A stretch of DNA of 64,000 nucleotides, from NCBI GenBank assembly GCA_003243455.1, contig QFQS01000007.1, forward strand, positions 51,058 through 115,057, read 5' to 3'. The translations under genes were made by a program, and so were the position numbers. Below the pieces are notes generated by a model that was not told where the DNA came from, searched no databases, and saw only the letters and a list, made by a program, of their open reading frames with translations. The number at the start of each line of letters is the position of its first letter. Positions within the stretch are counted from its first letter, which is position 1. Below, one piece after another: positions 50,688 through 61,447 of this stretch. The stretch comes from Cereibacter sphaeroides. GTDB lineage: Bacteria; Pseudomonadota; Alphaproteobacteria; Rhodobacterales; Rhodobacteraceae.

Positions 50688-51425
50688 GTGCTGGCGGAAT
50701 GGTCACAGTGGTTCGTGACCTCGGGCATTCCCGAGAAGGTCGGGGTGCTTGGCGTCATCTTTTATCTTGGCTCCTATCTTTCGCTGCAGCTTGGGCTGCT
50801 GAAGGGCGACGGCTATCTTTACCCCGCGCTGAACCTTGCGGGGTCGAGCGCTGTGCTGATCAGCCTGACCACGCATTTCAACCCGTTCTCTGCGACAATC
50901 GAAAGCTCCTGGATCGTCATCAGCCTGATCGGGCTGGCGCGGCTGTATTATGTGAACAACTACCTGCGGCATTCGGATGAAGAGGCCGAGGTGGTGGCGC
51001 GGCTGGTGCCGGGGTTGAAGACCGACCGGGCCAAACAGGTGCTGAAGCTGGGGCGATTTGTCGATGGCGAGGCGGGTCAGGTGCTGGCGACGCAAGGGGT
51101 GCCGATCAAGGATCTCGCGATGCTTTTATCGGGGCAGGCCGCCGTCGAGCGGGGGACCACGGTGGTAGCCGCCATCGGGGCCAATGCGCTGGTGGGCGAA
51201 CTGACCTTCGCGACCGGCGGCCCCGCGACGGCGACGGTGCGGTTGACCGAGCCGTCGCGGCTGTTCCTAATCGGGCGGGAAGAGTTGCTGGCATTCCTGG
51301 CGCGCAACCCGGATGTCACGGCGGAGATGGAACGCAGCATCGCGGGCGACCTGCGGGCCAAACTGGTCTCGACCACCGATCTCTTGCACTCGCGCCTTGC
51401 GGGGCAGGGCGAGGACGCGAGATAG
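50688..51425 (+). CDS. Membrane protein with CBU_0592-like domain and cyclic-nucleotide-binding-like domain
   Basis: A 245-residue protein with two parts. Residues about 15-90 hold three membrane segments in the pattern of the CBU_0592 family (GVIFYLGSYLSLQLGLLKGDGYLYPALNLAGS, in part: YLYPALNLAGSSAVLISL). Residues about 115-235 look like a cNMP-binding/Crp-type beta-roll (LSGQAAVERGTTVVAAIGANALVGELTFATGGPATATV, in part: NALVGELTFATGGPATATV), but the phosphate-binding Arg-Ala pair is not evident. There is no DNA-binding helix. The start is GTG at 50688. Function is unknown. Confidence 0.7.
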   Translation: MLAEWSQWFVTSGIPEKVGVLGVIFYLGSYLSLQLGLLKGDGYLYPALNLAGSSAVLISLTTHFNPFSATIESSWIVISLIGLARLYYVNNYLRHSDEEAEVVARLVPGLKTDRAKQVLKLGRFVDGEAGQVLATQGVPIKDLAMLLSGQAAVERGTTVVAAIGANALVGELTFATGGPATATVRLTEPSRLFLIGREELLAFLARNPDVTAEMERSIAGDLRAKLVSTTDLLHSRLAGQGEDAR

Positions 51426-51488
51426 CCCGTCGTTGCGCTTTTGACGCCGCTTCGGCATGGTGGGCATGGGTTTTCCAGGGGGGATATT

Positions 51489-52370
51489 GTGAATCCGAAT
51501 GAGTTTATTGGTGGGAACGCCGTACTTTTGGCCATTGCGGCCTTCATCATCCTCAGCATCTTCCTGGGCGTGCGGATCGTGCCGCAAAGCGAAAAGCATG
51601 TGGTTGAGCGGTTCGGGCGGCTGAACAAGGTGCTTGGGCCGGGGATCAACTTCATCGTGCCGTTCCTTGACCGGGTGGCGCATCGGGTCTCGGTGCTGGA
51701 GCGGCAATTACCGACGGCCAGCCAGGATGCGATCACGGCGGACAACGTGCTGGTGAAGGTGGAAACCAGCGTATTCTACCGCATCACCGAGCCGGAAAAG
51801 ACGGTGTACCGGATCCGCGATGTGGACGGGGCGATTGCGACGACGGTCGCCGGGATAGTGCGCAGCGAGATCGGCAAGCTGGAACTGGACCAGGTGCAGT
51901 CGAACCGGTCGGACCTGATCCAGAAGGTGCGCGAGCAGGTGGCCACGATGGTCGAGGACTGGGGGATCGAGGTCACGCGGGCCGAGATCCTTGACGTCAG
52001 CCTCGACGATGCGACGCGGGCGGCGATGTTGCAGCAACTGAATGCAGAGCGAGCGCGGCGCGCGCAGGTGACCGAGGCAGAGGGCAAGAAGCGGGCGGTC
52101 GAACTGAACGCCGATGCGCAGCTTTACTCGGCCGAGCAGGAGGCCAAGGCGCGGCGCGTGCTGGCCGATGCCGAGGCCTATGCAACGGGCGTGATCGCCG
52201 AGGCGATCAAGGAGAACGGCATCGAGGCGGCGCAGTATCAGGTGGCGCTGAAGCAGGTCGAGGCGCTGACGACGGTCGGCCAGGGCGCCGGCAAGCAGAC
52301 CATAATCGTGCCCGCACAGGCGCTGGAGGCCTTTGGCGATGCCTTCAAGCTGCTGAAAGGCAGGGCGTGA
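51489..52370 (+). CDS. SPFH/Band 7 (stomatin-like) membrane protein
   Basis: A 293-residue protein with an N-terminal membrane segment (about 9-26) and an SPFH domain: VPQSEKHVVERFGRLNKVLGPGINFIVPFLDRV (in part: GRLNKVLGPGINFIVPF), then TEPEKTVYRIRDVDGAI and the coiled-coil ERARRAQVTEAEGKKRAVEL. The C-terminus has EAFGDAFKLLKG. QmcA/stomatin-type proteins scaffold membrane microdomains and regulate proteases. GTG at 51489 follows a GGGGGGA site. It overlaps the NfeD-like gene by 1 bp, the standard SPFH-NfeD pairing. Confidence 0.9.
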   Translation: MNPNEFIGGNAVLLAIAAFIILSIFLGVRIVPQSEKHVVERFGRLNKVLGPGINFIVPFLDRVAHRVSVLERQLPTASQDAITADNVLVKVETSVFYRITEPEKTVYRIRDVDGAIATTVAGIVRSEIGKLELDQVQSNRSDLIQKVREQVATMVEDWGIEVTRAEILDVSLDDATRAAMLQQLNAERARRAQVTEAEGKKRAVELNADAQLYSAEQEAKARRVLADAEAYATGVIAEAIKENGIEAAQYQVALKQVEALTTVGQGAGKQTIIVPAQALEAFGDAFKLLKGRA

Positions 52371-52639
52371 TGGCTGGGCTGTGGTGGGTCTGGATGGTGG
52401 CGGGGCTGGTCCTTGCCATCATCGAGGTGATCCTGCCGGGCTATATCTTTGCCGGTTTCGCGGTGGCGGCGGTCGTCAACGGTGGGCTGATCTGGCTGGG
52501 GCTGCTGGGTGGCAACCTGGCCGTAATGCTGGCGGTCTTTGCGGTCATCTCGGTTCTGGCCTGGGCCGGGTTGCGGCTGGTCTTTGGCAAGAACCTTGGT
52601 GAAGTGAAACGGTGGGACCGGGATATCAACGACAACTAG
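52370..52639 (+). CDS. NfeD-family short membrane protein
   Basis: An 89-residue protein with two or three membrane segments (about 3-24, 26-46, 48-66) and a short tail. It is the short NfeD type that lacks the OB-fold seen in longer members, and works beside stomatin-like proteins. The ATG overlaps the SPFH stop codon (TGATG), showing translational coupling. It is convergent with the channel-like gene. Confidence 0.83.
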   Translation: MAGLWWVWMVAGLVLAIIEVILPGYIFAGFAVAAVVNGGLIWLGLLGGNLAVMLAVFAVISVLAWAGLRLVFGKNLGEVKRWDRDINDN

Positions 52640-52653
52640 GACGTACGGCGCCC

Positions 52654-53235
52654 CTATCCGCCATGGTCTGTCCGACCAGGCTTGGCGGGTGCGCCGACCG
52701 CGGTATTCGCCGCTGCGCTGTGACGGCGGCCGATTTCGCCCACGACGTAGACCAGTACCGAGCCGGTCCAGCTGAAGGTGAAAAGACCCGAGATCGCAAT
52801 CATCGGCCCGGCCAGTCGCCAGGCCTCGGGCAGCGAGAGATTGGCATCGCCAAGCGTGGTGTAGGTCTCCAGCACGAAATAGTAGCTGTCGCGGAAGTTC
52901 GGGATCATGCCCGAGGCCCAGATCGGGATGGCCCAGAGCAAGGTTTCGGTCAGGTGGGTTAGCGCGAGGAGGCTGATCGTGACCCCGACCAGCAGGTTGA
53001 CCCTCCATATCGGCGATTCGATCGGCAGCAGAGCGGACTTGCGCGCGAAGCGGCGGGATATGCGCGTCATCGACCAGCCATGGACGACGATGATCACCAC
53101 AAGCACAAGCGTGCCGAAGGCCAGTTCGGCCAGGGGGCCAGGATTGTGGATACCAAAGACAACGGTCTGATCGACCGTCTGGACGATGGGATCGACCGCC
53201 CCTTTGACGAAATCTTCCGCATCTTGCGTTGCCAT
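52654..53235 (-). CDS. Ion-channel-like membrane protein (two-TM pore type)
   Basis: A 193-residue membrane protein with segments at about 36-54, 80-106 and 142-167. Between the last two is DSYYFVLETYTTLGDANLSLP, which resembles the pore helix and filter of Ion_trans_2-type channels (TTxGxGD), but the glycine pattern is reduced to TTLGD. Selectivity is therefore unclear. It follows pyrF on the same strand, 69 bp away. Confidence 0.6.
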   Translation of the reverse strand: MATQDAEDFVKGAVDPIVQTVDQTVVFGIHNPGPLAELAFGTLVLVVIIVVHGWSMTRISRRFARKSALLPIESPIWRVNLLVGVTISLLALTHLTETLLWAIPIWASGMIPNFRDSYYFVLETYTTLGDANLSLPEAWRLAGPMIAISGLFTFSWTGSVLVYVVGEIGRRHSAAANTAVGAPAKPGRTDHGG

Positions 53236-53304
53236 GCCTGCCTCCTTGCGAAACAGATTTCAATCTAGCAGCAGCGCTTGCGCCATACCAAGTTGCGGGC
53301 CGGT

Positions 53305-53997
53305 TCAGGGCAGGGTTGCCGTGATGGCCAAGGCTGCCGCTCGGGGATCGGCGGCGTACCAGACCGGGCGGCCGACGACGATATGATCCGCACCGCTGCG
53401 GATCGCCTCTGCCGGGGTGGCGATGCGTTTCTGGTCGCCCGCCGCTGCGCCTTCGGGGCGCACTCCCGGAGTTACGATCAGCTTGCCCTTCGCTTGCGGC
53501 AGGGCGCGGATCGCGGCAGCCTCATGCGGGCTGGTGATGACGCCGTCTGTCCCGGCCTCCAAAGCGCGGGCGGCGCGTTCCACGGTGATCTGGGCCAGAT
53601 CGCCTGCGCGGATCATGTTGTCGTCCAGATCGGCGCGGTCGAGCGAGGTCAGGACGGTGACGGCAAGGATTTTGAGCGGGCTGTCCGCGCGACCCTGAAC
53701 CGCGGCGCGGACGACCTGCGGGTCGCCGTGGACGGTCAGGAAATCGAGGTCATGCCGGGCAAATCCACGCACCGCCGCCTCGACCGTGGCGCCGATATCG
53801 AAAAGCTTCATGTCCAGGAAGATGCGCTTGCCATGTTCCTGCTTAAGCTCGTTGGCCAGCGCGAAGCCGCCGCCGGTCAGCATACCGAGGCCGATCTTGT
53901 AGAAACTGACCGCGTTGCCGATCCGGTTTGCAAGCTCCAGCCCCTGCACGACGTTCGGCACGTCGAGGGCGACGATCAGGCGGTCATCTGCGGTCAT
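53305..53997 (-). CDS. pyrF: Orotidine 5'-phosphate decarboxylase
   Basis: A 230-residue TIM-barrel enzyme that makes UMP from OMP. The catalytic tetrad is visible as D12 and K34 (LIVALDV and FYKIGLG), and D62-x-K64-x2-D67 (FLDMKLFDIG). The phosphate site is VTPGVRPEGAAAGDQKR and ADHIVVGRPVW. Length is typical. The gene precedes the channel-like gene on the minus strand and is divergent from the hypothetical two-gene unit. Confidence 0.96.
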   Translation of the reverse strand: MTADDRLIVALDVPNVVQGLELANRIGNAVSFYKIGLGMLTGGGFALANELKQEHGKRIFLDMKLFDIGATVEAAVRGFARHDLDFLTVHGDPQVVRAAVQGRADSPLKILAVTVLTSLDRADLDDNMIRAGDLAQITVERAARALEAGTDGVITSPHEAAAIRALPQAKGKLIVTPGVRPEGAAAGDQKRIATPAEAIRSGADHIVVGRPVWYAADPRAAALAITATLP

Positions 53998-54102
53998 CGG
54001 AAGCTCCTATATTTCCGGGGTCATGGGGTTATCGGGGCGGGCTGTCAAGCGATTGACTTTGGCCGGGGTTCGCGCTGACCTTGGGCAAAAGGGGGGCGGG
54101 CA

Positions 54103-54870
54103 ATGCAGATCAACATCTCGGTCGAGGGACCGGAGGGCGGCAAGAGCGGTCCGGTGACGGTCGGCTGGTTCCTGGCAAGCGATAAAGGGGCGGTTTTGTA
54201 CGATGCGCCCGAGCGGCTGACATCGCGCGGCATGCAGAAAACCCATGCGAAATCGGCGTCCCGCTGTCCGGCGGTGGTGCAGATGGAAAGCCGCTATTTC
54301 GTGGTGAACTGCCCCTTCGATCTGCAGATCGGGTTCAAGCGCGACGACAAGGGCAAGGCGGTTCTGGTCAACCGTGCAGGTGCCGCCAGCACGGTGCGCG
54401 CGGCGAAGCTGGGCGAGATCCTGACGCTGGTGAACGAGGCGGAGTGGCGTTTCCCGGACCGGCCCACGGTGCAAATGTCGCTGCCCTATTGCTTTATCGC
54501 TGATGAGCCCCTGTGGCTGACGCAGCTTGGCACATTCGCGCATTACCGGGCCGAGCCGCTGCCGGGGACGATATTCGGCGGGCGGTTCCCGGTGCATATC
54601 TGGCCGAGGCCGCTGATGTGGGCCTTCGAATGGCATGACCCGTCGAAGGATATCGTCCTGCGTCGGGGCGAGCCTTTGTTTTATGTGCAGTTCGAGGCCG
54701 AAGGGCCGGAACGCCCCGTGCAGATGGTTGAGGCCGAGCGGACGCCGGAGCTCGCCGCCTATCTGGAAAAGCTGTCGGGGGTGGTGAACTACGTCAACCA
54801 GACCTTCTCGCTGTTCAAGGCGGCTGAGGCGGTAAGGCCGAAGCGGCTGCTGACGCCGAAGGGGAAATGA
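54103..54870 (+). CDS. Conserved-looking hypothetical protein
   Basis: A 255-residue soluble protein I do not recognise. It has no signal peptide or membrane segment and seems beta-rich. Notable are paired aromatic and basic segments (MQSLPYCFIADEPLWLTQ-type: PYCFIADEPLWLTQLG; GGRFPVHIWPRPLMWAFEWHD) and a C-terminal helix ending in Lys/Arg. Codon use and an AAGGGGGG ribosome site indicate a real gene. It overlaps the next gene, a TolB-like beta-propeller, by 4 bp, implying a joint role. Confidence 0.75.
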   Translation: MQINISVEGPEGGKSGPVTVGWFLASDKGAVLYDAPERLTSRGMQKTHAKSASRCPAVVQMESRYFVVNCPFDLQIGFKRDDKGKAVLVNRAGAASTVRAAKLGEILTLVNEAEWRFPDRPTVQMSLPYCFIADEPLWLTQLGTFAHYRAEPLPGTIFGGRFPVHIWPRPLMWAFEWHDPSKDIVLRRGEPLFYVQFEAEGPERPVQMVEAERTPELAAYLEKLSGVVNYVNQTFSLFKAAEAVRPKRLLTPKGK

Positions 54871-55691
54871 GAAGTTTTCTGGAGATTTATGATCTGGCGA
54901 CGGGTCGATCCCGGACGGTTCTGGCGACCGAACGGCTGATCGAGGCGCCGAACTGGCATCCTGACGGATGGCTGCTGGTGAATGGCGACGGGCGGTTGTG
55001 GCGGGTGCCTTTGGACAAGCCGGAGCTTTTGCCGCTGGAAAGCGGCGAGGCGTTGCGTTGCAACAATGACCACGGGTTTTCGCCGGACGGGAAGTCCATC
55101 TTCCTGTCCTCGCATACCGACCGGGGATCGGAGATCTATGTGATGCCGTCGGGCGGCGGGGTTTCGCAGCCGGTGACGAAGAACGCGCCAAGCTGGTGGC
55201 ATGGGGTTTCGCCGGATGGGGCGGGGATCGTCTATGCGGCGGCGCGGGGCAGCCGGGTGGTGGATATATGGGCCTGCCCGACCAAGGGTGGCGAAGAGGT
55301 CAGGCTAACCTTTGGCGAGGGGCATTCGGACGGGCCGGGTTTCTCGGCGCGAGGGGACTGGGTGTACTACAACTGCGACCGGACGGGGCATGCGCAGATC
55401 TGGCGGGTCAGGCCGGACGGGACGGGGCATGAGCAGGTGTTCCGGGACGATCTTGTGAACTGGTTTCCGCATCCGAGCCCGACGGGGCGGCATGTGCTGT
55501 ACCTCGCCTATCCCAAGGGGACCGAGGGGCACCCGCGCGACAAGGATGTGGCACTGGTGCTGATGGACTCGGATGGCGGTGACCGTCGGGTATTGGCGCG
55601 GTTCAACGGCGGGCAGGGGACGATGAACGTGCCGAACTGGTCGCCGGATGGCACGGCTTTCGCCTATGTGCGCTATGCGCCCGAGGGCTGA
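54867..55691 (+). CDS. TolB-like PD40 beta-propeller protein
   Basis: A 274-residue protein built of about six PD40/WD40-like blades, marked by repeats such as APNWHPDG, HGFSPDGKSIFLSS, WWHGVSPDGAGIVYAA, GPGFSARGDWVYY, FPHPSPTGRHVLYLA and VPNWSPDGTAFAYV. It resembles the propeller of TolB but has no signal peptide, so it is probably cytoplasmic. Its ligand is unknown. It is coupled to the upstream hypothetical gene by a 4-bp overlap. Confidence 0.82.
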   Translation: MRSFLEIYDLATGRSRTVLATERLIEAPNWHPDGWLLVNGDGRLWRVPLDKPELLPLESGEALRCNNDHGFSPDGKSIFLSSHTDRGSEIYVMPSGGGVSQPVTKNAPSWWHGVSPDGAGIVYAAARGSRVVDIWACPTKGGEEVRLTFGEGHSDGPGFSARGDWVYYNCDRTGHAQIWRVRPDGTGHEQVFRDDLVNWFPHPSPTGRHVLYLAYPKGTEGHPRDKDVALVLMDSDGGDRRVLARFNGGQGTMNVPNWSPDGTAFAYVRYAPEG

Positions 55692-55862
55692 TCGGTTGAC
55701 GTTGCGCTGACGCGATAGCCTTAATTGTAGCTTTAGCGGGCAAAGCGAGGCGGGCTGACTGCTGGCGAAGGTGATTAATGGACAATCGCCATGTTCACGC
55801 GGTAGTTTTATAGTGTCTGAGGACCCGTCGAATCTGATTTTCCGAGCTGCAGGAATTTGGGT

Positions 55863-56261
55863 ATGACAGTCACTGTGAAGGAATTGGTCGAGGCCGCCGA
55901 GGCGATTGTGCCGCGCATTGGCGTCGCTGAGGCGAAGCGGCTGATCGCCGAGAGGGGTGCGCTGCTGTTGGACGTGCGCGACGCGCCGGAGTTGGAGGCA
56001 GCGGGCCGCGCGGCCGGGGCGCATCACATCCCGAGGGGTATGCTGGAGTTCCGGGCCGATCCGACATCGCCTTGGCATGACGCCAAGCTGCGCAAAGATC
56101 GGCCGGTGGTTCTGTATTGCGCAGGCGGTGCACGGTCGGCGCTGGGTGGAAAGACGCTGAAGGACATGGGGTTTGCGCAGGTCTTCAACCTTGGCGGATT
56201 GAAGGACTGGCAGGCGGGCGGCGGCGCGGTGGCGCAGCCGGTGATGGTTCTGGGCGTCTAG
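55863..56261 (+). CDS. Rhodanese-domain protein
   Basis: A 132-residue single-domain rhodanese (sulfurtransferase). The active-site loop is YCAGGARSALGG with C86 and the CH2A signature is LLLDVRDAPEL. AGGAA lies 7 bases before the ATG at 55863; a TTG at 55857 would add two residues. It may shuttle sulfane sulfur, but the acceptor is unknown. It is convergent with the next gene, 3 bp apart. Confidence 0.9.
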   Translation: MTVTVKELVEAAEAIVPRIGVAEAKRLIAERGALLLDVRDAPELEAAGRAAGAHHIPRGMLEFRADPTSPWHDAKLRKDRPVVLYCAGGARSALGGKTLKDMGFAQVFNLGGLKDWQAGGGAVAQPVMVLGV

Positions 56262-56264
56262 GCC

Positions 56265-57575
56265 TTAGCCGCCAGCCGGGGTGGCGTGGAGCGCAGTCTG
56301 GTCGATCCGCGCCTCGATCTCTGCCATCAGGGCGGCATAGGCGGCACTGTCGACATCGCCGAAGGTGGCGCGGAATTCATCCTCGGGCATGGGATCCGGC
56401 AGGCCGTCGTAGCTGGCAATAAGGTCGGCGTCAGTGCCGATGCGCGCGATCAGATCCGGCCACGCCTCGGGCGGGGCAGCCATGAACAGGTCCGAGAAGC
56501 GGACGCCGGAATTGTCGGCGGCGATATCGGTGAAGTCGAACTTGCTGCCGCCTTGCCGGGAATCGCTCATCTCCTTGAACTCGCCCATCGAGATGGCAAG
56601 GCCCCGGTTGCCGGCGGCCTTGATCGCGGCGGCGGTGACGAAGTGCAGGCGAGAGTCGGCGCGGTCGGCCAGGCGCAATCTGGTGCAATCGACCGTCCAG
56701 CGCTTTTCAGCGGCTGGGGTGGTTGCTGCCAGTCGACCCACCACAATGGCGAAATCGCGGGCGCCGCAGACGCGGGTCAGGCCGAAGATCGCGGCGGTAT
56801 AGGCATTGGGGAGCGTCTCGGACGTGCTGCCTTCCAACGCCGCGTTCAGGGTGAAGCGTAGGTAAGGCAGGAAGCTGCCGCTGGCGGGCAGCGTGCCGTC
56901 GTCCATCGCGGTGCGGATCAGCGTATAATAGCGGTCGATATCCTCGGGCGCGGGCATGTCGGCGTTGCGGAGCGCACCGAAGACGCCATCGACGACCTCT
57001 CCCCGACCTTCCCGGTTCAGGCGGAGCGTGACGTTCAGGGTCTTGTCCTGCACGAGCAGCGCCGAGGCGCTGTCTCGGATGCGGTCGCCGGTCTGGTCGC
57101 CAAGCGCGAGGTTGGCGGCGATCTGGCCCATGCGCAGGGCCAGTGCGGGTGGCAGGTCATGGCCGCCGAGCGTAACGCGCGACAGGGTGAGTTCGCCGTT
57201 AAACGAAGGGATTACGGCATTGACGTTCAACCAGCGGGTGCCGTCGATCCATGGAACGGGAACTGAGGCCGATACGCCGACGGCATCGCCGTCTATCCGG
57301 GTTTCGGCGCGTAGGCCCGGGATGGCGCGGGCGCTCATGCGGAGAGCGCCTTGTATGGTTTCCAGCGGCAGCGCGATGGCGTTTTCCGAAGCATCGGCAT
57401 CGTCCGTTGCTTGTCGGATCTTGTGGAAGGCGGCACGCGCGGCGGCCACATCATCTGGCGTGGGCGGGTCGAGCCGGGCCACGGCGGGCTTGTCGTCAAG
57501 GTAGAACAGCCCCGCGCCAAAGGCTGCGGCAGCCGTCAGGACAACGAGGATGATCAGGGTGCGAAGAAAGCGCAT
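56265..57575 (-). CDS. Hypothetical membrane-anchored protein
   Basis: A 436-residue protein with one N-terminal hydrophobic segment (about 7-25) in MRFLRTLIILVVLTAAAAFGAG, likely an uncleaved anchor, followed by a large soluble domain probably in the periplasm. It has internal helical regions and two cysteines near the middle (VCGARDF and VDCTRL). I recognise no family. Its ATG at 57575 fits the hydrophobic start; an upstream extension to 57662 is rejected. It is divergent from the methyltransferase gene, with an inverted repeat in the shared upstream region. Confidence 0.7.
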   Translation of the reverse strand: MRFLRTLIILVVLTAAAAFGAGLFYLDDKPAVARLDPPTPDDVAAARAAFHKIRQATDDADASENAIALPLETIQGALRMSARAIPGLRAETRIDGDAVGVSASVPVPWIDGTRWLNVNAVIPSFNGELTLSRVTLGGHDLPPALALRMGQIAANLALGDQTGDRIRDSASALLVQDKTLNVTLRLNREGRGEVVDGVFGALRNADMPAPEDIDRYYTLIRTAMDDGTLPASGSFLPYLRFTLNAALEGSTSETLPNAYTAAIFGLTRVCGARDFAIVVGRLAATTPAAEKRWTVDCTRLRLADRADSRLHFVTAAAIKAAGNRGLAISMGEFKEMSDSRQGGSKFDFTDIAADNSGVRFSDLFMAAPPEAWPDLIARIGTDADLIASYDGLPDPMPEDEFRATFGDVDSAAYAALMAEIEARIDQTALHATPAGG

Positions 57576-57626
57576 CGCGTTTTTCCCGAGCCTGCTTGCG
57601 GACGCATCATGGCCGCCTCTTGAGCC

Positions 57627-57650
57627 GCCAGCCGGTCTGGATTGGCTGGC
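57627..57650. promoter_or_regulatory. Inverted repeat in a divergent promoter region
   Basis: GCCAGCC (57627-57633) and GGCTGGC (57644-57650) are a perfect inverted repeat with 7-base arms and a 10-base spacer in the 196-bp gap between two divergent genes. It could be an operator for either. Confidence 0.3.
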
Positions 57651-57771
57651 GATCAGTGTCAACCGGGGACATCGGCCAAGGCTAGCCTATGCGCACCGAT
57701 GCTTGCCAAATGTCCGTCAGCGCCCGGCCGGGTTGTGATAGGGTGCAGCATTTCGACGGGAGGACATTGCA

Positions 57772-58575
57772 ATGAAGAGTTCGGATGTGGTGTTTGCGGG
57801 ATCGGTTCCCGAGATGTACGACAAGCTCGCCGTGCCGATGATCTTTGATCCCTATGCCGCCGATATGGCGGAACGGGTCGCGGCCCTGAGGCCGCGTCGC
57901 GTGCTGGAGACGGCGGCGGGGACCGGTGCGGTCACTCGGGCAATGCTGGTGGCGCTGCCACAGGATGCCGAGATCGTGGCGACCGACCTCAATCCCGGAA
58001 TGATCGAGCGGGGGCGGGTGCGGGCGAATGATCCCCGGGTGGTCTGGCAGCAGGCCGACGCGCTTGCCCTGCCGTTCCGGGATGGCGGCTTTGACGTGGT
58101 GGTCTGCCAGTTCGGCATGATGTTCTTTCCTGATAAACCCAAGGGCTATGCCGAGGCGCGGCGTGTGCTGCGGCCGGGTGGACATTTCCTGTTCAACGTC
58201 TGGGACCTGATCGAAGCCAATCCGCTGGCGCTGACCGCTGTCAATGCGCTTGCCGAGATCTTTCCGCAGTCCCCGCCCGAGTTTGCGCGGCGCACGCCGC
58301 ATGGCCATCACAACCCCGATCTGATCCGCAGCCAGCTGGAGGGGGTCGGGTTCAGCCAGATCGAGATCACCTCGGTCAGGAAGATCGCGCGCGTCCTCTC
58401 GGCCATGGATGCGGCGACATCCTATTGCCAGGGCACCCCGATGCGGGGCGAAATCGAGGAACGCGGGGGCGATGTGGCGGAGATTACGGCCAGGGTTGCA
58501 GAGGCGATGGAAGCCCGGTTCGGAACAGGGCGGATCGAGGCACCGGTACGCGCCTCGGTTGTCGTCGCGTCCTGA
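57772..58575 (+). CDS. SAM-dependent methyltransferase (class I)
   Basis: A 267-residue UbiE/COQ5-like methyltransferase. Motif I is VLETAAGTGAVTR (about 44-56), motif II carries the acidic VATDLNPGMI, the post-I acidic loop is QQADALALPFRDGGFDVVVCQF (in part: ADALALPFRDGGFDVV), and ARRVLRPGGHFLFNVW is motif III. The substrate is not known. GGGAGGA precedes the ATG. Confidence 0.87.
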   Translation: MKSSDVVFAGSVPEMYDKLAVPMIFDPYAADMAERVAALRPRRVLETAAGTGAVTRAMLVALPQDAEIVATDLNPGMIERGRVRANDPRVVWQQADALALPFRDGGFDVVVCQFGMMFFPDKPKGYAEARRVLRPGGHFLFNVWDLIEANPLALTAVNALAEIFPQSPPEFARRTPHGHHNPDLIRSQLEGVGFSQIEITSVRKIARVLSAMDAATSYCQGTPMRGEIEERGGDVAEITARVAEAMEARFGTGRIEAPVRASVVVAS

Positions 58576-58619
58576 GGTTGCGATGGCCCGAAAATTGCTG
58601 CGGGATTCCTTGTGGCAAT

Positions 58620-58648
58620 CTTGCATCAGCCAACGGCGCCTCCCACAT
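58620..58648 (+). promoter_or_regulatory. Putative RpoH (heat-shock) promoter of clpB
   Basis: CTTG (58620-58623) and CCCACAT (58642-58648), 18 bases apart, resemble the sigma-32 pattern CTTG...CCCATnT. They lie about 70 bp before clpB. A second CTTG at 58609 is further away. The call is by pattern only. Confidence 0.4.
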
Positions 58649-58719
58649 GGGAACCGAGGCTGGGTGGAGCGTGCCTTTTCAGGGCGTTCGGAACCCGGTG
58701 CCAATGAAAGGAGATACCG

Positions 58720-61332
<2,613 letters not shown>

Positions 61333-61351
61333 GAGGCTGACATGACGAAAG

Positions 61352-61389
61352 AAGGCGGTTCGGAGCGATCCGGGCCGCCTTTTTCTTTG
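61352..61389 (+). terminator. Terminator of clpB
   Basis: AGGCGG-tt-CGGA (61353-61364) pairs with TCCG-gg-CCGCCT (61369-61380) around GCGA, followed by TTTTCTTT. It lies 20 bp after the clpB stop. Confidence 0.87.
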
Positions 61390-61447
61390 GGACCAAAGCG
61401 ATCATCGCTATGCTGCCGGCATTTCAGGCAGAAGGCAGTCCACGTTC

